From NCBI RefSeq assembly GCF_012979235.1, contig NZ_JAATWC010000004.1, positions 169,243-233,242 of the forward strand: a DNA stretch of 64,000 nucleotides. Direction: 5' to 3'. Both the position numbers and the translations under genes were made by a program. The stretch comes from Dissulfurirhabdus thermomarina. GTDB taxonomy: Bacteria > Desulfobacterota > Dissulfuribacteria > Dissulfuribacterales > Dissulfurirhabdaceae. The stretch's first letter is position 1. Every line of letters begins with the position of its first letter. Under the pieces are notes generated by a model, which was not told the origin of the DNA, ran no database searches, and saw only the letters and a program-made list of their open reading frames with translations. This document shows, in pieces, positions 1 to 10,968 of the stretch.

Positions 1-1122
1 GCCCGCCAGAACGGGGCCGTCTACGGCGAGGGGGTCCTGGAGATCCTCCAGGACGGCTTCGGCTTTCTCCGCTCCCCCGACTACAACTACCTCCCCGGGC
101 CCGACGACATCTACGTGAGCCCGTCCCAGGTCCGCCGCTTCAACCTGCGGACCGGCGACACCGTCTCCGGGGAGATCCGGCCCCCCAAGGAAGGCGAGCG
201 CTACTTCGCCCTCCTCAAGGTCCACTCCATCAACTTCGAACCGCCCAGCGCGGCCTTCGACAAGATCCTCTTCGACAACCTCACCCCGCTCTATCCCAAC
301 GAGGCCTTCAAGCTCGAGACCGACCCGGACAACTACTCGGGCCGGATCATGGACCTGCTCACCCCCATCGGCAAGGGCCAGCGCGGGCTCATCGTGGCGC
401 CCCCCCGGACGGGGAAGACCATGATGCTGCAGAGCATCGCCAACAGCATCGCCCGCAACCACCCGGAGGTGGTCCTCATCGTGCTCCTCATCGACGAGCG
501 CCCCGAGGAAGTCACCGACATGCAGCGCTCGGTGAAGGCCGAGGTCGTCAGCTCCACCTTCGACGAGCCTCCCCAGCGCCACGTCCAGGTGAGCGAGATG
601 GTCATCGAGAAGGCCAAGCGCCTCGTGGAGCACAAGCGCGACGTGGTGATCCTCCTCGACAGCATCACCCGCCTGGCCCGGGCCTACAACACCGTGGTGC
701 CCCCCAGCGGGAAGATCCTCTCCGGCGGCGTGGATTCCAACGCCCTCCAGCGCCCCAAGCGGTTCTTCGGCGCGGCCCGTAACATCGAGGAGGGGGGCAG
801 CCTCACCATCATCGCCACGGCCCTGGTGGACACCGGCAGCCGCATGGACGAGGTGATCTTCGAGGAGTTCAAGGGGACGGGCAACATGGAGATCTGCCTG
901 GACCGGAAGCTGGTGGACAAGCGGATCTTCCCCGCCATCGACATCAACCGCTCCGGCACCCGGAAGGAAGACCTGCTCTTGCCGCCCGACGTCCTCGCCC
1001 GGGTCTGGATCCTTCGCAAGCTCCTCTCCCCGCTCAACCCGGTGGATTCCATGGAGTTCCTCCTGGACAAGATGGAAGCCACGGAGAACAACGCCGAGTT
1101 CCTGGCCTCCATGAACCGGTAG
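1..1122 (+). CDS. rho: Transcription termination factor Rho (5' end outside window)
   Basis: Rho is the hexameric RNA-dependent ATPase that translocates on nascent RNA and releases RNA polymerase. The frame is open from base 1, so the start codon lies upstream; 373 residues of a protein usually near 415 are visible. The visible part opens in the cold-shock-like RNA-binding domain (GEGVLEIL, then DGFGFLRS and DDIYVSPSQ). The P-loop [14 protein letters not shown] follows, where many Rho proteins read PPKAGKT. Further core motifs are [24 protein letters not shown] and the R-loop region [10 protein letters not shown]. rpmE follows about 100 bases downstream, a common arrangement. The GTG at 115 would cut the RNA-binding domain and is not the real start. 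Confidence 0.97.
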   Translation, partial: ARQNGAVYGEGVLEILQDGFGFLRSPDYNYLPGPDDIYVSPSQVRRFNLRTGDTVSGEIRPPKEGERYFALLKVHSINFEPPSAAFDKILFDNLTPLYPNEAFKLETDPDNYSGRIMDLLTPIGKGQRGLIVAPPRTGKTMMLQSIANSIARNHPEVVLIVLLIDERPEEVTDMQRSVKAEVVSSTFDEPPQRHVQVSEMVIEKAKRLVEHKRDVVILLDSITRLARAYNTVVPPSGKILSGGVDSNALQRPKRFFGAARNIEEGGSLTIIATALVDTGSRMDEVIFEEFKGTGNMEICLDRKLVDKRIFPAIDINRSGTRKEDLLLPPDVLARVWILRKLLSPLNPVDSMEFLLDKMEATENNAEFLASMNR

Positions 1123-1221
1123 GCCGAGCGGGCGTGTCCGCTATTGACGCCGGCGCGCCGAAGTGATTTCTTGTCTCCGCACCCGGCGCATCCTTGCGAC
1201 GCCACCAGGAGAGCACGACAA

Positions 1222-1434
1222 ATGAAAAAGGACATCCATCCCCCCTATCACACCGCCAAGGTCCGCTGCGCCTGCGGCAACGAGTTCGAGGTGGGCTCCA
1301 CCCTCGAGGAGATCCGGGTAGAGATCTGCTCCAACTGCCACCCCTTCTTCACCGGCAAGCAGAAGCTCGTGGACACCGCCGGCCGGGTCGAGAAGTTCCG
1401 CAAGAAGTACGGGCTCGACAAGAAGGACGCCTGA
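1222..1434 (+). CDS. rpmE: Large ribosomal subunit protein bL31
   Basis: This 70-residue protein of the 50S subunit begins [10 protein letters not shown] and carries the L31 core [13 protein letters not shown]. Cysteines 16, 18, 37 and 40 form the zinc-binding C+ type, so this is the zinc-dependent paralogue. The start was chosen at ATG 1222, which follows an AGGAGAG-like ribosome binding site at about 1208; in-frame codons further upstream would add residues foreign to the family. It sits between rho and prfA, a conserved translation-related neighbourhood. Confidence 0.96.
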   Translation: MKKDIHPPYHTAKVRCACGNEFEVGSTLEEIRVEICSNCHPFFTGKQKLVDTAGRVEKFRKKYGLDKKDA

Positions 1435-1550
1435 GAACGGCGGCGCCGGAACGGAGCGGCGGCGCTTCCCCCGGCGCCCGGCGCCCCGCCGGGCGGGCAT
1501 GACCCGCGGGGGCCGATGTCCCCTTCCCCCGCTCCGCCGGCCCGACCCCC

Positions 1551-2618
1551 ATGCACGACAAGCTCGAGGAACTGGAACGCAGATACGAGGCCCTCGAGGC
1601 CCGGATGGGCGACCCGGAGGTCTTGAAGGACCCCGCCGCCTACCGCCGCGTGGCCAAGGAACACGCGGATCTCCGGGAGGTGGTGGAGCAATACCGGATC
1701 CTCAAGGATATCGACCGCCAGGCCGAAGAAAACCGCTCCCTCCTCCACGACCCCGACCCCGAGATCCGGGACCTGGCCCGCGCCGAGCTCGACGACCTGG
1801 AACGCCGGCGGCAGGAGACGGAGGATCGCCTCAGGGTCCTCCTCCTCCCCAAGGACCCCAACGACGAGAAGAACATCCTGCTCGAGATCCGGGCGGGCAC
1901 CGGTGGTGACGAGGCGGCCCTCTTCGCCGCCGATCTCTTCCGCATGTACAGCCGCTACGCCGAGCGCCGGGGCTGGAAGGTGGAGGTCCTGAGCTCCCAC
2001 CCCACGGACATCGGGGGCTTCAAGGAGATCGTGGCCCTGGTGAGCGGCGACCGGGTCTACAGCCGCCTCAAGTACGAGAGCGGCACCCACCGGGTCCAGC
2101 GGGTCCCGGAGACCGAGGCCCAGGGGCGCATCCACACCTCCGCGGTCACCGTGGCGGTGCTCCCCGAGGCCGACGAGGTGGACGCCGAGATCGACCCCGC
2201 CGACCTCCGGATCGACGTCTACCGCGCCTCCGGCGCCGGCGGCCAGCACGTGAACAAGACCGAGTCGGCGGTCCGGATCACCCACCTCCCCACCGGCCTG
2301 GTGGTCCAGTGCCAGGACGAGCGCTCCCAGCACAAGAACCGGGCCAAGGCCATGAAGGTCCTCTCCGCCCGGCTCCTGGACCTCAAGCGCGCCCAGCAGG
2401 AGGCGGAGCTCTCCGAGGAACGGCGCAGCCTCGTGGGGACGGGCGACCGGAGCGGCCGCATCCGCACCTACAACTTCCCCCAGGGCCGGGTCACCGACCA
2501 CCGCATCGGGCTCACCCTCTACCGCCTGGAGGCCGTCCTCCAGGGCGACCTCGACGAGCTCATCGAGGCCCTCGGCACCCACGACCGCGCCCAGGCCCTC
2601 GCCGCCGCCGGGGCATGA
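1551..2618 (+). CDS. prfA: Peptide chain release factor 1 (RF1)
   Basis: RF1 recognises UAA and UAG stop codons and triggers peptidyl-tRNA hydrolysis. The 355 residues match the usual length. The GGQ catalytic motif is at residues 230-232 ([10 protein letters not shown]). The decoding tripeptide is P-E-T at 186-188 within [14 protein letters not shown], the PxT form typical of RF1 rather than the SPF of RF2. No programmed frameshift is visible, also consistent with RF1. The stop codon overlaps the prmC start as ATGA, so RF1 and the enzyme that methylates its GGQ glutamine are translationally coupled. Confidence 0.98.
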   Translation: MHDKLEELERRYEALEARMGDPEVLKDPAAYRRVAKEHADLREVVEQYRILKDIDRQAEENRSLLHDPDPEIRDLARAELDDLERRRQETEDRLRVLLLPKDPNDEKNILLEIRAGTGGDEAALFAADLFRMYSRYAERRGWKVEVLSSHPTDIGGFKEIVALVSGDRVYSRLKYESGTHRVQRVPETEAQGRIHTSAVTVAVLPEADEVDAEIDPADLRIDVYRASGAGGQHVNKTESAVRITHLPTGLVVQCQDERSQHKNRAKAMKVLSARLLDLKRAQQEAELSEERRSLVGTGDRSGRIRTYNFPQGRVTDHRIGLTLYRLEAVLQGDLDELIEALGTHDRAQALAAAGA

Positions 2619-3478
2619 CCACGGTCGGGGAGGCCCTCCGCACGGCGGCCGGGCGCCTCGCGGCGGCCGGCATCGAATCCCCCCGCCTCGAGGCGGAATT
2701 CCTGCTCGCCGCCGTCCTGGGCGAAGACGACCGCTTCCGCCTCCACGCCCGGCCGGAACGGCCCCTTTCTCCGGGCCAGTCGGCCTGCCTCGACGCCTGG
2801 GTGGCCCGCCGGGCCGCCCGGGAACCCCTGGCCTACATCCTCGGCCGCTGGGAATTCTGGTCGCGGGCCTTCGAGGTCACCCCGGCGACCCTGATCCCCC
2901 GCCCCGAGACCGAGCGCCTGGTGGAGGCGGCCCTCGCCCTCCGGGACAGGGGGGGATGGACCGCCCCCCGGGTCCTGGACCTCGGAACGGGCAGCGGCGT
3001 CATCGCCGTGACCCTGGCCGCGGAGTGGCCGGACGCCCGGGTGGTGGCCGTGGACGCGAGCCCGGAGGCCCTGGCGGTGGCCCGGAGAAACGCCCTGGCC
3101 CACGGCGTGGCCGGCCGGGTCCGGCTGGTCTGCTCGGACTGGGGTTCGGCCCTGGCGCCACGGGGGTGGGCCTTCGACCTCGTGGCCGCCAATCCCCCGT
3201 ACGTGGCCGCCGGCGACATGGCCTGGCTCCCCCCGGAGGTCCGGGACCACGAACCCCGCCGGGCCCTCCACGGAGGGCCCGACGGCCTGGACGCCGTCCG
3301 GCGCATCCTGGCCGAAGCCCGCCGCCTGCTCCGGCCCGGGGGGCGCCTCCTGTGCGAGATCGGCTGGGACCAGGCGCCGGCGGCCGCCGGCCTGGCCCGG
3401 CGCCAAGGGTTGGACCGGGTGCGGGTGCACCGGGACCTGGCCGGGCGCGACCGGGTGCTGGCCGCCCGCCGGCCCTGA
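2615..3478 (+). CDS. prmC: Release factor glutamine N5-methyltransferase
   Basis: PrmC methylates the glutamine of the GGQ motif of release factors using S-adenosylmethionine. The 287 residues have an N-terminal helical domain, a family signature around residues 94-101 (LIPRPETE), the SAM-binding loop DLGTGSG at 122-128 and the catalytic NPPY at 193-196. The ATG overlaps the prfA stop by four bases, which fixes the start. The gene ends only nine bases from the convergent end of the flavoprotein gene, so the two transcription units share almost no intergenic space. Confidence 0.97.
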   Translation: MTTVGEALRTAAGRLAAAGIESPRLEAEFLLAAVLGEDDRFRLHARPERPLSPGQSACLDAWVARRAAREPLAYILGRWEFWSRAFEVTPATLIPRPETERLVEAALALRDRGGWTAPRVLDLGTGSGVIAVTLAAEWPDARVVAVDASPEALAVARRNALAHGVAGRVRLVCSDWGSALAPRGWAFDLVAANPPYVAAGDMAWLPPEVRDHEPRRALHGGPDGLDAVRRILAEARRLLRPGGRLLCEIGWDQAPAAAGLARRQGLDRVRVHRDLAGRDRVLAARRP

Positions 3479-3487
3479 ACCCGGAGC

Positions 3488-4954
3488 CTACATCTCCGGC
3501 GGCCCGCAGGCCCGTCCCTTCAGGCCGAAGAAGAACCGGAGCCCCTTTCGCACCTTCCCCGAGAAGATCTTCGAGGCGAGAACGTCCCCGGCCACCCGCT
3601 TGTTGATCTCGGCCAGCGTGGGATAGGGATGCACGGCGGCGGCCAGGGTGGCCAGCTTCACCTTTCCGTTGAAGAAGGCCGCCCATTCCCCGAGGAGGTC
3701 GCCGGCCCGGGGACCGAGGATCTGGAGCCCGATGGGCCGCTCCTTCTCGTCGAGGAGGAGCTTGATCCGTCCGTGCCGGCAGCCCTCCGCCAGGCTGCGG
3801 TCGTTGGCCTCGAAGTCCTCGCTCCACACGGAGTAGCGGATGCCGGCGGCCTGGGCCCGCTTCTCGTTGAGCCCGATGCTGGCCAGCTCCGGGTCGGTGT
3901 AGGTGCACCAGGGCATGTAGGTGTAATCCACCTTTCGGGGGAGGCGGAAGACGGCGTTGCTCACCACGATGCCGCCCTCGTAGCCGGCGGCGTGGGTGAA
4001 CTGGTAGCCGCCGATGCAGTCGCCGGCGGCGAAGATGTGGGGGCGGGTGGTCCGGAGGCGCGGATCCACGTGGATACCCTTGGGACCGTAGCGGACGCCG
4101 GCGGCCTCGAGGTCGAGTCCCTCCACGTTGGGCCGCCGCCCGAGGGCCACCAGCACCGCGTCGGCGGCGAGCACCCGGGGGCCTTCCCCGTCGCCCGCGC
4201 GGACCACCACCTCCCGCCGGCCGCCGGCCTCGCGCACGGCCTCGACCTTGGCCCCGAGGAGGAAGCGCACCCCCTCGGCCGCCAATATCTCCCGGACCAT
4301 GCCCGCGAGATCCGGGTCCTCCTTGCTGAGGATCTCGCCGCTTCGCTGGACCACGGTGACCCGGGTCCCGAGGCGCTGGAAGGCCTGGGCCATCTCCACG
4401 GCGATGGGGCCGCCGCCGAGGATCACCATGGCGCCAGGCAGCTCCGGGAGGTCGAAGAGCTCTCGGTTCGTGAGGTACGGGGTCCGGTCGAGGCCGGGGA
4501 CGGGAGGTACCGCGGCCGAGGAACCCGTGGCCACCACCCAGCGGGCGGCGGTGTGCACCCGGCCGCCCACCTCCACGGCGTGGTCGTCCCGGAAACGGGG
4601 CGCGCCGAAGACCACCCGCACCCCGAGCCCGCAGAACCGCTCCACGGAGTCGTGGCGCTGGATGGCACCGATCACAGAGCGGATCCGCTCCGCCACCCGC
4701 CGGAAATCCACCGGGGACGACGCCACGGGGGGCAGCCCGAACTCCGCCGCCCGGCCCATGAGGTGCCGCACCTTGGCGGTGTGGATGAGGGTCTTGCTGG
4801 GGACGCAGCCGTAGTGGAGGCAGTCGCCGCCGAGGGCCGGCGCCTTCTCCACGAGGAGCGTCCGGGCCCCGAGCCGGGCGGCCCCGGCGGCCACGGTGAG
4901 CCCGGCGGCCCCGCCCCCGATGACACCGATGTCGAAGTCGAACCTGGTGGCCAT
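3488..4954 (-). CDS. Flavin-dependent pyridine nucleotide-disulfide oxidoreductase, MerA/dihydrolipoamide dehydrogenase-like
   Basis: The 488 residues form a class I flavoprotein disulfide reductase. The FAD-binding GxGxxG is at GVIGGGAAGLT near residue 10. The redox-active pair is C45 and C50 in GGDCLHYGCVPSK. An NAD(P)H-binding motif reads ILGGGPIAVEMAQ, the second FAD contact is FAAGDCIGG, and the C-terminal active-site His-Glu region is HPYPTLAE. There is no N-terminal heavy-metal domain as in many MerA proteins and no lipoyl domain, so the substrate is open. It starts at ATG 4954 behind AGGAGGT. The VTT-domain gene lies 31 bases upstream on the same strand. This pair recurs in bacteria and suggests a membrane-linked redox function that I cannot define. 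Confidence 0.9.
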   Translation of the reverse strand: MATRFDFDIGVIGGGAAGLTVAAGAARLGARTLLVEKAPALGGDCLHYGCVPSKTLIHTAKVRHLMGRAAEFGLPPVASSPVDFRRVAERIRSVIGAIQRHDSVERFCGLGVRVVFGAPRFRDDHAVEVGGRVHTAARWVVATGSSAAVPPVPGLDRTPYLTNRELFDLPELPGAMVILGGGPIAVEMAQAFQRLGTRVTVVQRSGEILSKEDPDLAGMVREILAAEGVRFLLGAKVEAVREAGGRREVVVRAGDGEGPRVLAADAVLVALGRRPNVEGLDLEAAGVRYGPKGIHVDPRLRTTRPHIFAAGDCIGGYQFTHAAGYEGGIVVSNAVFRLPRKVDYTYMPWCTYTDPELASIGLNEKRAQAAGIRYSVWSEDFEANDRSLAEGCRHGRIKLLLDEKERPIGLQILGPRAGDLLGEWAAFFNGKVKLATLAAAVHPYPTLAEINKRVAGDVLASKIFSGKVRKGLRFFFGLKGRACGPPEM

Positions 4955-4985
4955 GTGCGCACCTCCTTTCCCGCCCCGCGCCCCC

Positions 4986-5681
4986 TTAGCCGCCGCGCCG
5001 GGCCCGCCAGAAGGCCACCGCCCTCCGGGAGAGCAGCGGCAGGAGCCCCAAAAGGGCGAAGGACGCCAGGAGCCCCGGTGAGAGGATCCCGGCGGGGGAA
5101 TCGATCCGGGCCAGTTCCCGCCCGGCGTTCACGTAGACGATGGTGGCGGGGAGCATGCCCACCTGCGAGACCCAGTAGTACGTCCAGACGGGCATCCGCG
5201 TCAGCCCCATCACCAGGTTGATCACGAAGAAGGGAAAGACCGGGACGAGGCGGAGGGTGAAGAGGTAGAAGGCCCCCTCGCGCTCGATGCCCTCGTTCAC
5301 GGCGCGGAGCCGGTCTCCGTAGCGCTCCTGGACCCACTCCCCCAGGAGGAACCGGCTGGCCAGAAAGGCGAGGGTCGCCCCGATACTGCTCGCGAAGGAG
5401 ACGATCACCGTCCCGACCGCCAGCCCGAAAACGGCCCCGCCCGCCAGGGTCATGACCGCGGCGCCGGGCAGGGAGAGGGCGGTGACCAGGACGTAGGTAA
5501 GGGCGTAGCCCCCGGCCACCAGGAGGGGGTGGGCCCGGCGGAGGGCGACCAGGCCGCCGTGGGCGGCCTTGAGGGCTTCCAGGGTGAGGTACCGGTGGAG
5601 GTCCAGGAGCCAGGCCGCCGCGATAAGCGCCGCGACCGCCGCGGCCACGATGACCCGCGCGGCCGTCCTCCGTGCCGCCAT
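4986..5681 (-). CDS. VTT-domain (TVP38/TMEM64, DedA-related) membrane protein
   Basis: This 231-residue integral membrane protein has about five hydrophobic segments, starting with VIVAAAVAALIAAAWLLDL near the N-terminus. The central block fits the SNARE-associated/VTT domain: GYALTYVLVTALSLPGAAVMTLAGGAVFG, followed by SSIGATLAFLASRF and RLVPVFPFFVINLVMGLT. Family members are proposed lipid scramblases or carriers. It is the first gene of a likely two-gene minus-strand unit with the flavin oxidoreductase. The substrate is unknown. Confidence 0.88.
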   Translation of the reverse strand: MAARRTAARVIVAAAVAALIAAAWLLDLHRYLTLEALKAAHGGLVALRRAHPLLVAGGYALTYVLVTALSLPGAAVMTLAGGAVFGLAVGTVIVSFASSIGATLAFLASRFLLGEWVQERYGDRLRAVNEGIEREGAFYLFTLRLVPVFPFFVINLVMGLTRMPVWTYYWVSQVGMLPATIVYVNAGRELARIDSPAGILSPGLLASFALLGLLPLLSRRAVAFWRARRGG

Positions 5682-5720
5682 GCCGCCCCCTTCCCGGCCG
5701 CGGCGCCCGCCGCCGCGCGG

Positions 5721-7444
<1,724 letters not shown>

Positions 7445-7585
7445 AAGGATGCCGTCTTCGGCGGCCCCGGTCAAGGGCGGGGGAAAGGCCGCCGGCCACC
7501 CGCCCCGGGAACCGGGCTCATGGCATCGCCCCGGCCGTCCGAAAAAAAGAAATGGGGGTGGCCCCGCCGCCCGCCAGGAACCGCC
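7445..7585. other. Leader region before the NtrC-type regulator
   Basis: This stretch separates the repeat from the regulator gene. It is GC-rich apart from a GAAAAAAAGAAATGG tract near 7541. I see no convincing promoter, operator or small gene; the regulator promoter may lie here or inside the repeat. Confidence 0.4.
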
Positions 7586-8923
7586 ATGCCGCCCAAGATC
7601 CTCATCGTCGAAGACAACCGGAAGCTGGCCGCGCTCTTCGCCGAGGCCCTCGCCGGCCGGTTCGAGACCGAGGTGGCCGGGACCCTCCGGGAGGGGGCCC
7701 GCCGCCTGGACCGGTGTGACGCCCTGCTCCTCGACCTCCAACTCCCGGACGGCGACGGCCTCTCCCTCATCCCCGAGGCGCGCCGGCGCCGCCCGGGGCT
7801 TCCCATCATCGTGGCCACGGCCTACGGGACGGTCCAGAAGGCGGTGGAGGCCTTGCGCCTCGGGGCCCAGGACTTCCTCGAAAAACCCGTGGACCTCACC
7901 GCCCTGGCCCGCCGCTTCGCCGACGCCCTCGCCCCGGGGCCCGGCGGCATCGTGGCCGAGTCGCCCGCCATGCGCCGCGCGATGGAGCTTGCCGGGCGCG
8001 TCGCCGGCACCGCCTTCCCGGTGCTCATCCTCGGGGAGACGGGGACGGGGAAGGAGGTGATCGCCCGCCACATCCACACCCGGAGCGGGCGGGCGCCGCT
8101 CGTCACCCTGAACTGCGCAAGCCTCCCCTCGGAGCTGGCCGAGTCGCTCCTCTTCGGCCACGTCCGCGGGGCCTTCACCGGGGCCGTGGAGGCCAAGGAG
8201 GGGCTCGTCGCGGCCGCCCGGGGCGGCACCCTCTTCCTGGACGAGATCGGGGACCTGCCCCTCCCGCTCCAGCCCAAGCTCCTCCGCTTCCTGGACGAGG
8301 GCACCTTCCTCCCCCTGGGGAGCACCGAGGCCCGCACCTCGGACGCCCGCGTCATCGCCGCCACCAACAAGGATCTCCGGCGCGAGGCCGCAGAGGGCCG
8401 CTTCCGGGAAGACCTCCTCTTCCGGCTCATGGCCTTCCCCCTGGAGCTCGAGCCCTTGAGGCGCCGCCCCGAGGACATCCTGCCCCTGGCCCGCCACCGC
8501 CTCGCCCATCTCCGCCAGAGCCTCGGCACCCCCGTGGAGCTGGCGGACGAGGCCGCGGACCTCCTCCGGACCTACACCTACCCGGGAAACGTCCGGGAGC
8601 TCTTCAACCTGCTGGACCGCGCCGCCCTCCTCTCCGGCGGCCGGATCCAGGCCGACGACCTCCTCCCCCTCATGGAGGCCCCGCCCGCCGCCCCGCCGGA
8701 GGCGGGGGAGGGGCTCCGGGCGGCGGGAGAGGCGGAGCGGGAACGACGGGAACGGGAGCTCATCCTCGAGGCCCTCCGGGCCTCGGGCGGCAACAAGGCC
8801 GCGGCGGCCCGGGCCCTCAAGGTGAGCTACAAGACGCTCCTCAACAAGATGAAGCGGCTCGGCCTCTCGGAGGCGCCCCCCGCCGGGACGGGCCCGAGGC
8901 GCACGACGGCGACCGATGGGTAG
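7586..8923 (+). CDS. NtrC-family sigma-54-dependent response regulator, probably PilR-like
   Basis: This 445-residue protein has three domains. The receiver domain (1-118) has phosphoacceptor D50 in LLLDLQLPD, acidic residues in VEDN, and K100. The AAA+ domain has Walker A GETGTGKE at 150-157, the sigma-54 contact loop GAFTGA at 195-200 and Walker B GTLFLDE at 214-220. The C-terminal Fis-type helix-turn-helix reads NKAAAARALKVSYKTLLNKM. The start is ATG 7586 after CAGGA. No histidine kinase is adjacent. The next genes are minor pilins with a sigma-54 promoter, and pilA further on has another. From this context I infer a PilR-like activator of the pilus genes; the target is not proven. Confidence 0.9.
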   Translation: MPPKILIVEDNRKLAALFAEALAGRFETEVAGTLREGARRLDRCDALLLDLQLPDGDGLSLIPEARRRRPGLPIIVATAYGTVQKAVEALRLGAQDFLEKPVDLTALARRFADALAPGPGGIVAESPAMRRAMELAGRVAGTAFPVLILGETGTGKEVIARHIHTRSGRAPLVTLNCASLPSELAESLLFGHVRGAFTGAVEAKEGLVAAARGGTLFLDEIGDLPLPLQPKLLRFLDEGTFLPLGSTEARTSDARVIAATNKDLRREAAEGRFREDLLFRLMAFPLELEPLRRRPEDILPLARHRLAHLRQSLGTPVELADEAADLLRTYTYPGNVRELFNLLDRAALLSGGRIQADDLLPLMEAPPAAPPEAGEGLRAAGEAERERRERELILEALRASGGNKAAAARALKVSYKTLLNKMKRLGLSEAPPAGTGPRRTTATDG

Positions 8924-8937
8924 GCGCCTCCCCAGAA

Positions 8938-8957
8938 GTGGGTAAGACCTTACCCAC
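8938..8957. promoter_or_regulatory. Inverted repeat, candidate upstream activating site
   Basis: GTGGGTAAGACCTTACCCAC has two perfect 9-bp arms around a 2-bp centre. It lies just after the regulator stop codon and about 64 bp before the -24 element of the next promoter, a usual position for an NtrC-type enhancer. No T-run follows, which argues against an intrinsic terminator. Confidence 0.6.
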
Positions 8958-9020
8958 CCGGCCCGCCCCCTCGGCATGGGATTCCCCACGGCACGGGGCC
9001 GTTCCGGGCTCGAGGTATAC

Positions 9021-9036
9021 TGGCATGAAAATGGCA
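9021..9036 (+). promoter_or_regulatory. Sigma-54 (-24/-12) promoter of the minor pilin operon
   Basis: TGGCATGAAAATGGCA keeps the invariant GG-N10-GC spacing and matches about 14 of 16 positions of the TGGCACRNNNNTTGCW consensus. The transcript would start near 9047, just ahead of the first minor pilin start codon at 9091. Confidence 0.8.
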
Positions 9037-9090
9037 TTTCCAGTAGACGGCCGGCCGGCCGCGGACGGGCCGGGCCGAGACGGAGAACCC

Positions 9091-9564
9091 ATGAGACACC
9101 GCACCTGCAGACACCACGGAGCGGGCCCCCACCGGGCCGAGGGCTTCACCCTGGTGGAAGTGTTGATGGTCTGTGCCGTCATCGCCATCATGGCGGGCAT
9201 GGCGGCCCTGTACCTCAACTCCGAGGGCCTGCGCCTCCGGAAGGCCGCCTTCAACCTCCGGGCCGACGTCGTCCGGGCCAAGTCCGAGGCGGTGAAGCGC
9301 AACCGGCGCATCGAGATCCGCTTCGGCGCCGGCAACTACACGGTGGAACTCGCCTCCAACGGCACCGATCTCTGGGTCACGCCGTTTCCGCCGGAGCGGA
9401 TGACCGCCACCGCGGGGTACCCCGGCACGCCGCCCACGCTGAGCATCTCCCCGCGGGGGACCACCACCAGCGGCAACGTCACCCTGCAAAACGGCACCAC
9501 CCGGTTCATCCTCCGCACCAACAACGCCGGCAAGGTCTGGCTGGTGGGACCGGAGAAGACATGA
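9091..9564 (+). CDS. Type IV pilus minor pilin, FimT/GspH-like
   Basis: This 157-residue prepilin has a class III signal: a basic leader of about 15 residues, then G-F cleavage and Glu at +5 (EGFTLVEVLMVCAVIAIMAGM). The following helix and beta-rich domain fit the GspH/FimT family (AAFNLRADVVRAKSEAVKRNRRIEIRF). The start at ATG 9091 follows GGAGAACCC and lies downstream of the predicted sigma-54 transcription start, which rules out the longer in-frame starts. It is the first gene of a coupled operon of minor pilins and probably takes part in initiating pilus assembly. Confidence 0.88.
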   Translation: MRHRTCRHHGAGPHRAEGFTLVEVLMVCAVIAIMAGMAALYLNSEGLRLRKAAFNLRADVVRAKSEAVKRNRRIEIRFGAGNYTVELASNGTDLWVTPFPPERMTATAGYPGTPPTLSISPRGTTTSGNVTLQNGTTRFILRTNNAGKVWLVGPEKT

Positions 9565-10502
9565 TGAACGCCCGCGCACGACACCTCTCCATGCTCGCCC
9601 CCCGGGGTTTCACCCTGGTGGAGATGATGGTCACTCTGGTCCTGCTCTCCCTGGTGGTGGCCACCATCTACGCCTCCTTCGGCAGCCAGCTCAAGAACGA
9701 GTCCCGCGAGGAGCAGGTGGCCGACATGCAGATGAACGCCCGGGCGGCCATGGACCGCCTGGCCTGGATCTTCCGCCACGCGGGCTTCGGATGCCGGGAG
9801 TCCTTCAAGACCTACAACGCCACCCTCACCGACGACAACGGGACCAGCTTCTCCCGGGTCTTCACCATCGTGGACCGCACCCCGGACACCGCCGCCAACT
9901 CCTCCGACGAGGTGACGGTGGTCCTCGGCTTCAAGAAGGTGGGGGAGGTGGACGGGCTCCACGAAAACACCAAGACCATCAAGCTGAAGAACGTCGGCAC
10001 CCCCACCATCACCACCGCGGCCATGAAGGACTTCAAGAGCTACCTCGCCTTCCATCCCTACCCGGACAACGCCTTCTTCCGGGTGACCGGGATCTCCGCC
10101 CCGAGCTACACCCTGGACAAGACCGTGGACACCCTCCTCGACGAAACGGACGTCTACATGGTGGCGCCGATCCGGATCCACGTGGACGCAAACCGCACGC
10201 TCCTCCTCGAGAACTACGCCTACACCACCGCGTCCGACTGGGAGGTGGCCGACGGCATCGAGAAGCTCCAGTTCCAGTACACCACCGACGACAACGGCAC
10301 CACCTGGTCCGACGATCCCGCCGACCCGGGGGCCATCAAGGCGGTCCGGGTCTGGCTGCTCGCCCGGGCCGAGCACCCCGACCGGAACTACACCAACACC
10401 AAGACCTACACCATGGCCGGGGTCACCTTCGGTCCCTACAACGACGGCTACCACCGGCTGCTCATGACCACCACCGTGTGGCTGCGGAACATGAACGAGT
10501 GA
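9561..10502 (+). CDS. Type IV pilus minor pilin, PilW-like
   Basis: This 313-residue prepilin has the cleavage site PRGFTLVEMMVTLVLLSLVVATIY and a large C-terminal domain. The segment MNARAAMDRLAWIFRHAGFG is characteristic of the PilW family. The ATG overlaps the upstream stop (ATGATGA), so translation is coupled. PilW works with the other minor pilins and PilY1 at the pilus tip or in priming assembly. The C-terminal domain is rich in Thr, Asn and Asp (TTDDNGTTWSDDPADPG), as is common for secreted beta-domains. Confidence 0.87.
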   Translation: MMNARARHLSMLAPRGFTLVEMMVTLVLLSLVVATIYASFGSQLKNESREEQVADMQMNARAAMDRLAWIFRHAGFGCRESFKTYNATLTDDNGTSFSRVFTIVDRTPDTAANSSDEVTVVLGFKKVGEVDGLHENTKTIKLKNVGTPTITTAAMKDFKSYLAFHPYPDNAFFRVTGISAPSYTLDKTVDTLLDETDVYMVAPIRIHVDANRTLLLENYAYTTASDWEVADGIEKLQFQYTTDDNGTTWSDDPADPGAIKAVRVWLLARAEHPDRNYTNTKTYTMAGVTFGPYNDGYHRLLMTTTVWLRNMNE

Positions 10503-10512
10503 GGCCCCGCCG

Positions 10513-10968
10513 ATGACGCAGAGAAGAGACGCGCGCACGATTCCCGGGCATCCCGCCGGACGGCCCCCGACCGACGAGGCGGGCTTCACCCTCATCGAGA
10601 CCATCATCGCCATCCTGATCCTGACCGTCGGGATCCTCGGCTGGATGGCCTTCCAGGGGAGCACCATCCGGCAGCGGACCTTCAGCCGGGAGCTCACCCG
10701 CGGCCTCCAGGTGGCCCAGGGCCGGCTGGACGAGCGGGCCGCGGTGGTCTCGGGGTGGGACACCTCGAAGATCGGCTCGGCGGCTTGCAACGGCACCGCC
10801 ACCGACACCGTGGGCGCCGCCGCCTACAGCACCCGCTGGACCAGCGACGGCGACACGCCCATGGGGGCGGCGAAGACCTTCTGGAAGGTCCAGGTGGAGA
10901 CCACCTGGCGCGACGCGGCCGGGCTCACCCACCGGGTCACCCTGGACCGGCTGGTGGAAGGAAAATGA
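10513..10968 (+). CDS. Type IV pilus minor pilin, PilV-like
   Basis: This 151-residue prepilin has an unusually long 24-residue leader before the cleavage site (EAGFTLIETIIAILILTVGILGWMAFQ). The first part of the helix, with the conserved Gly in LTVGILG, fits the PilV family. The gene is ten bases after the PilW-like gene, and its stop overlaps the start of the PilX-like gene. It is assigned to the minor pilin priming complex by family and position. Confidence 0.85.
   Translation: MTQRRDARTIPGHPAGRPPTDEAGFTLIETIIAILILTVGILGWMAFQGSTIRQRTFSRELTRGLQVAQGRLDERAAVVSGWDTSKIGSAACNGTATDTVGAAAYSTRWTSDGDTPMGAAKTFWKVQVETTWRDAAGLTHRVTLDRLVEGK

Noticed and set aside
8938-8957. The dyad as an intrinsic terminator of the regulator gene
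   Set aside because: No T-run follows either arm; the position relative to the -24/-12 promoter favours an activator site.
8938-9090. An earlier start (GTG 8938 or ATG 9026) for the FimT-like gene
   Set aside because: Both lie upstream of the predicted sigma-54 transcription start and would give a far too long prepilin leader.
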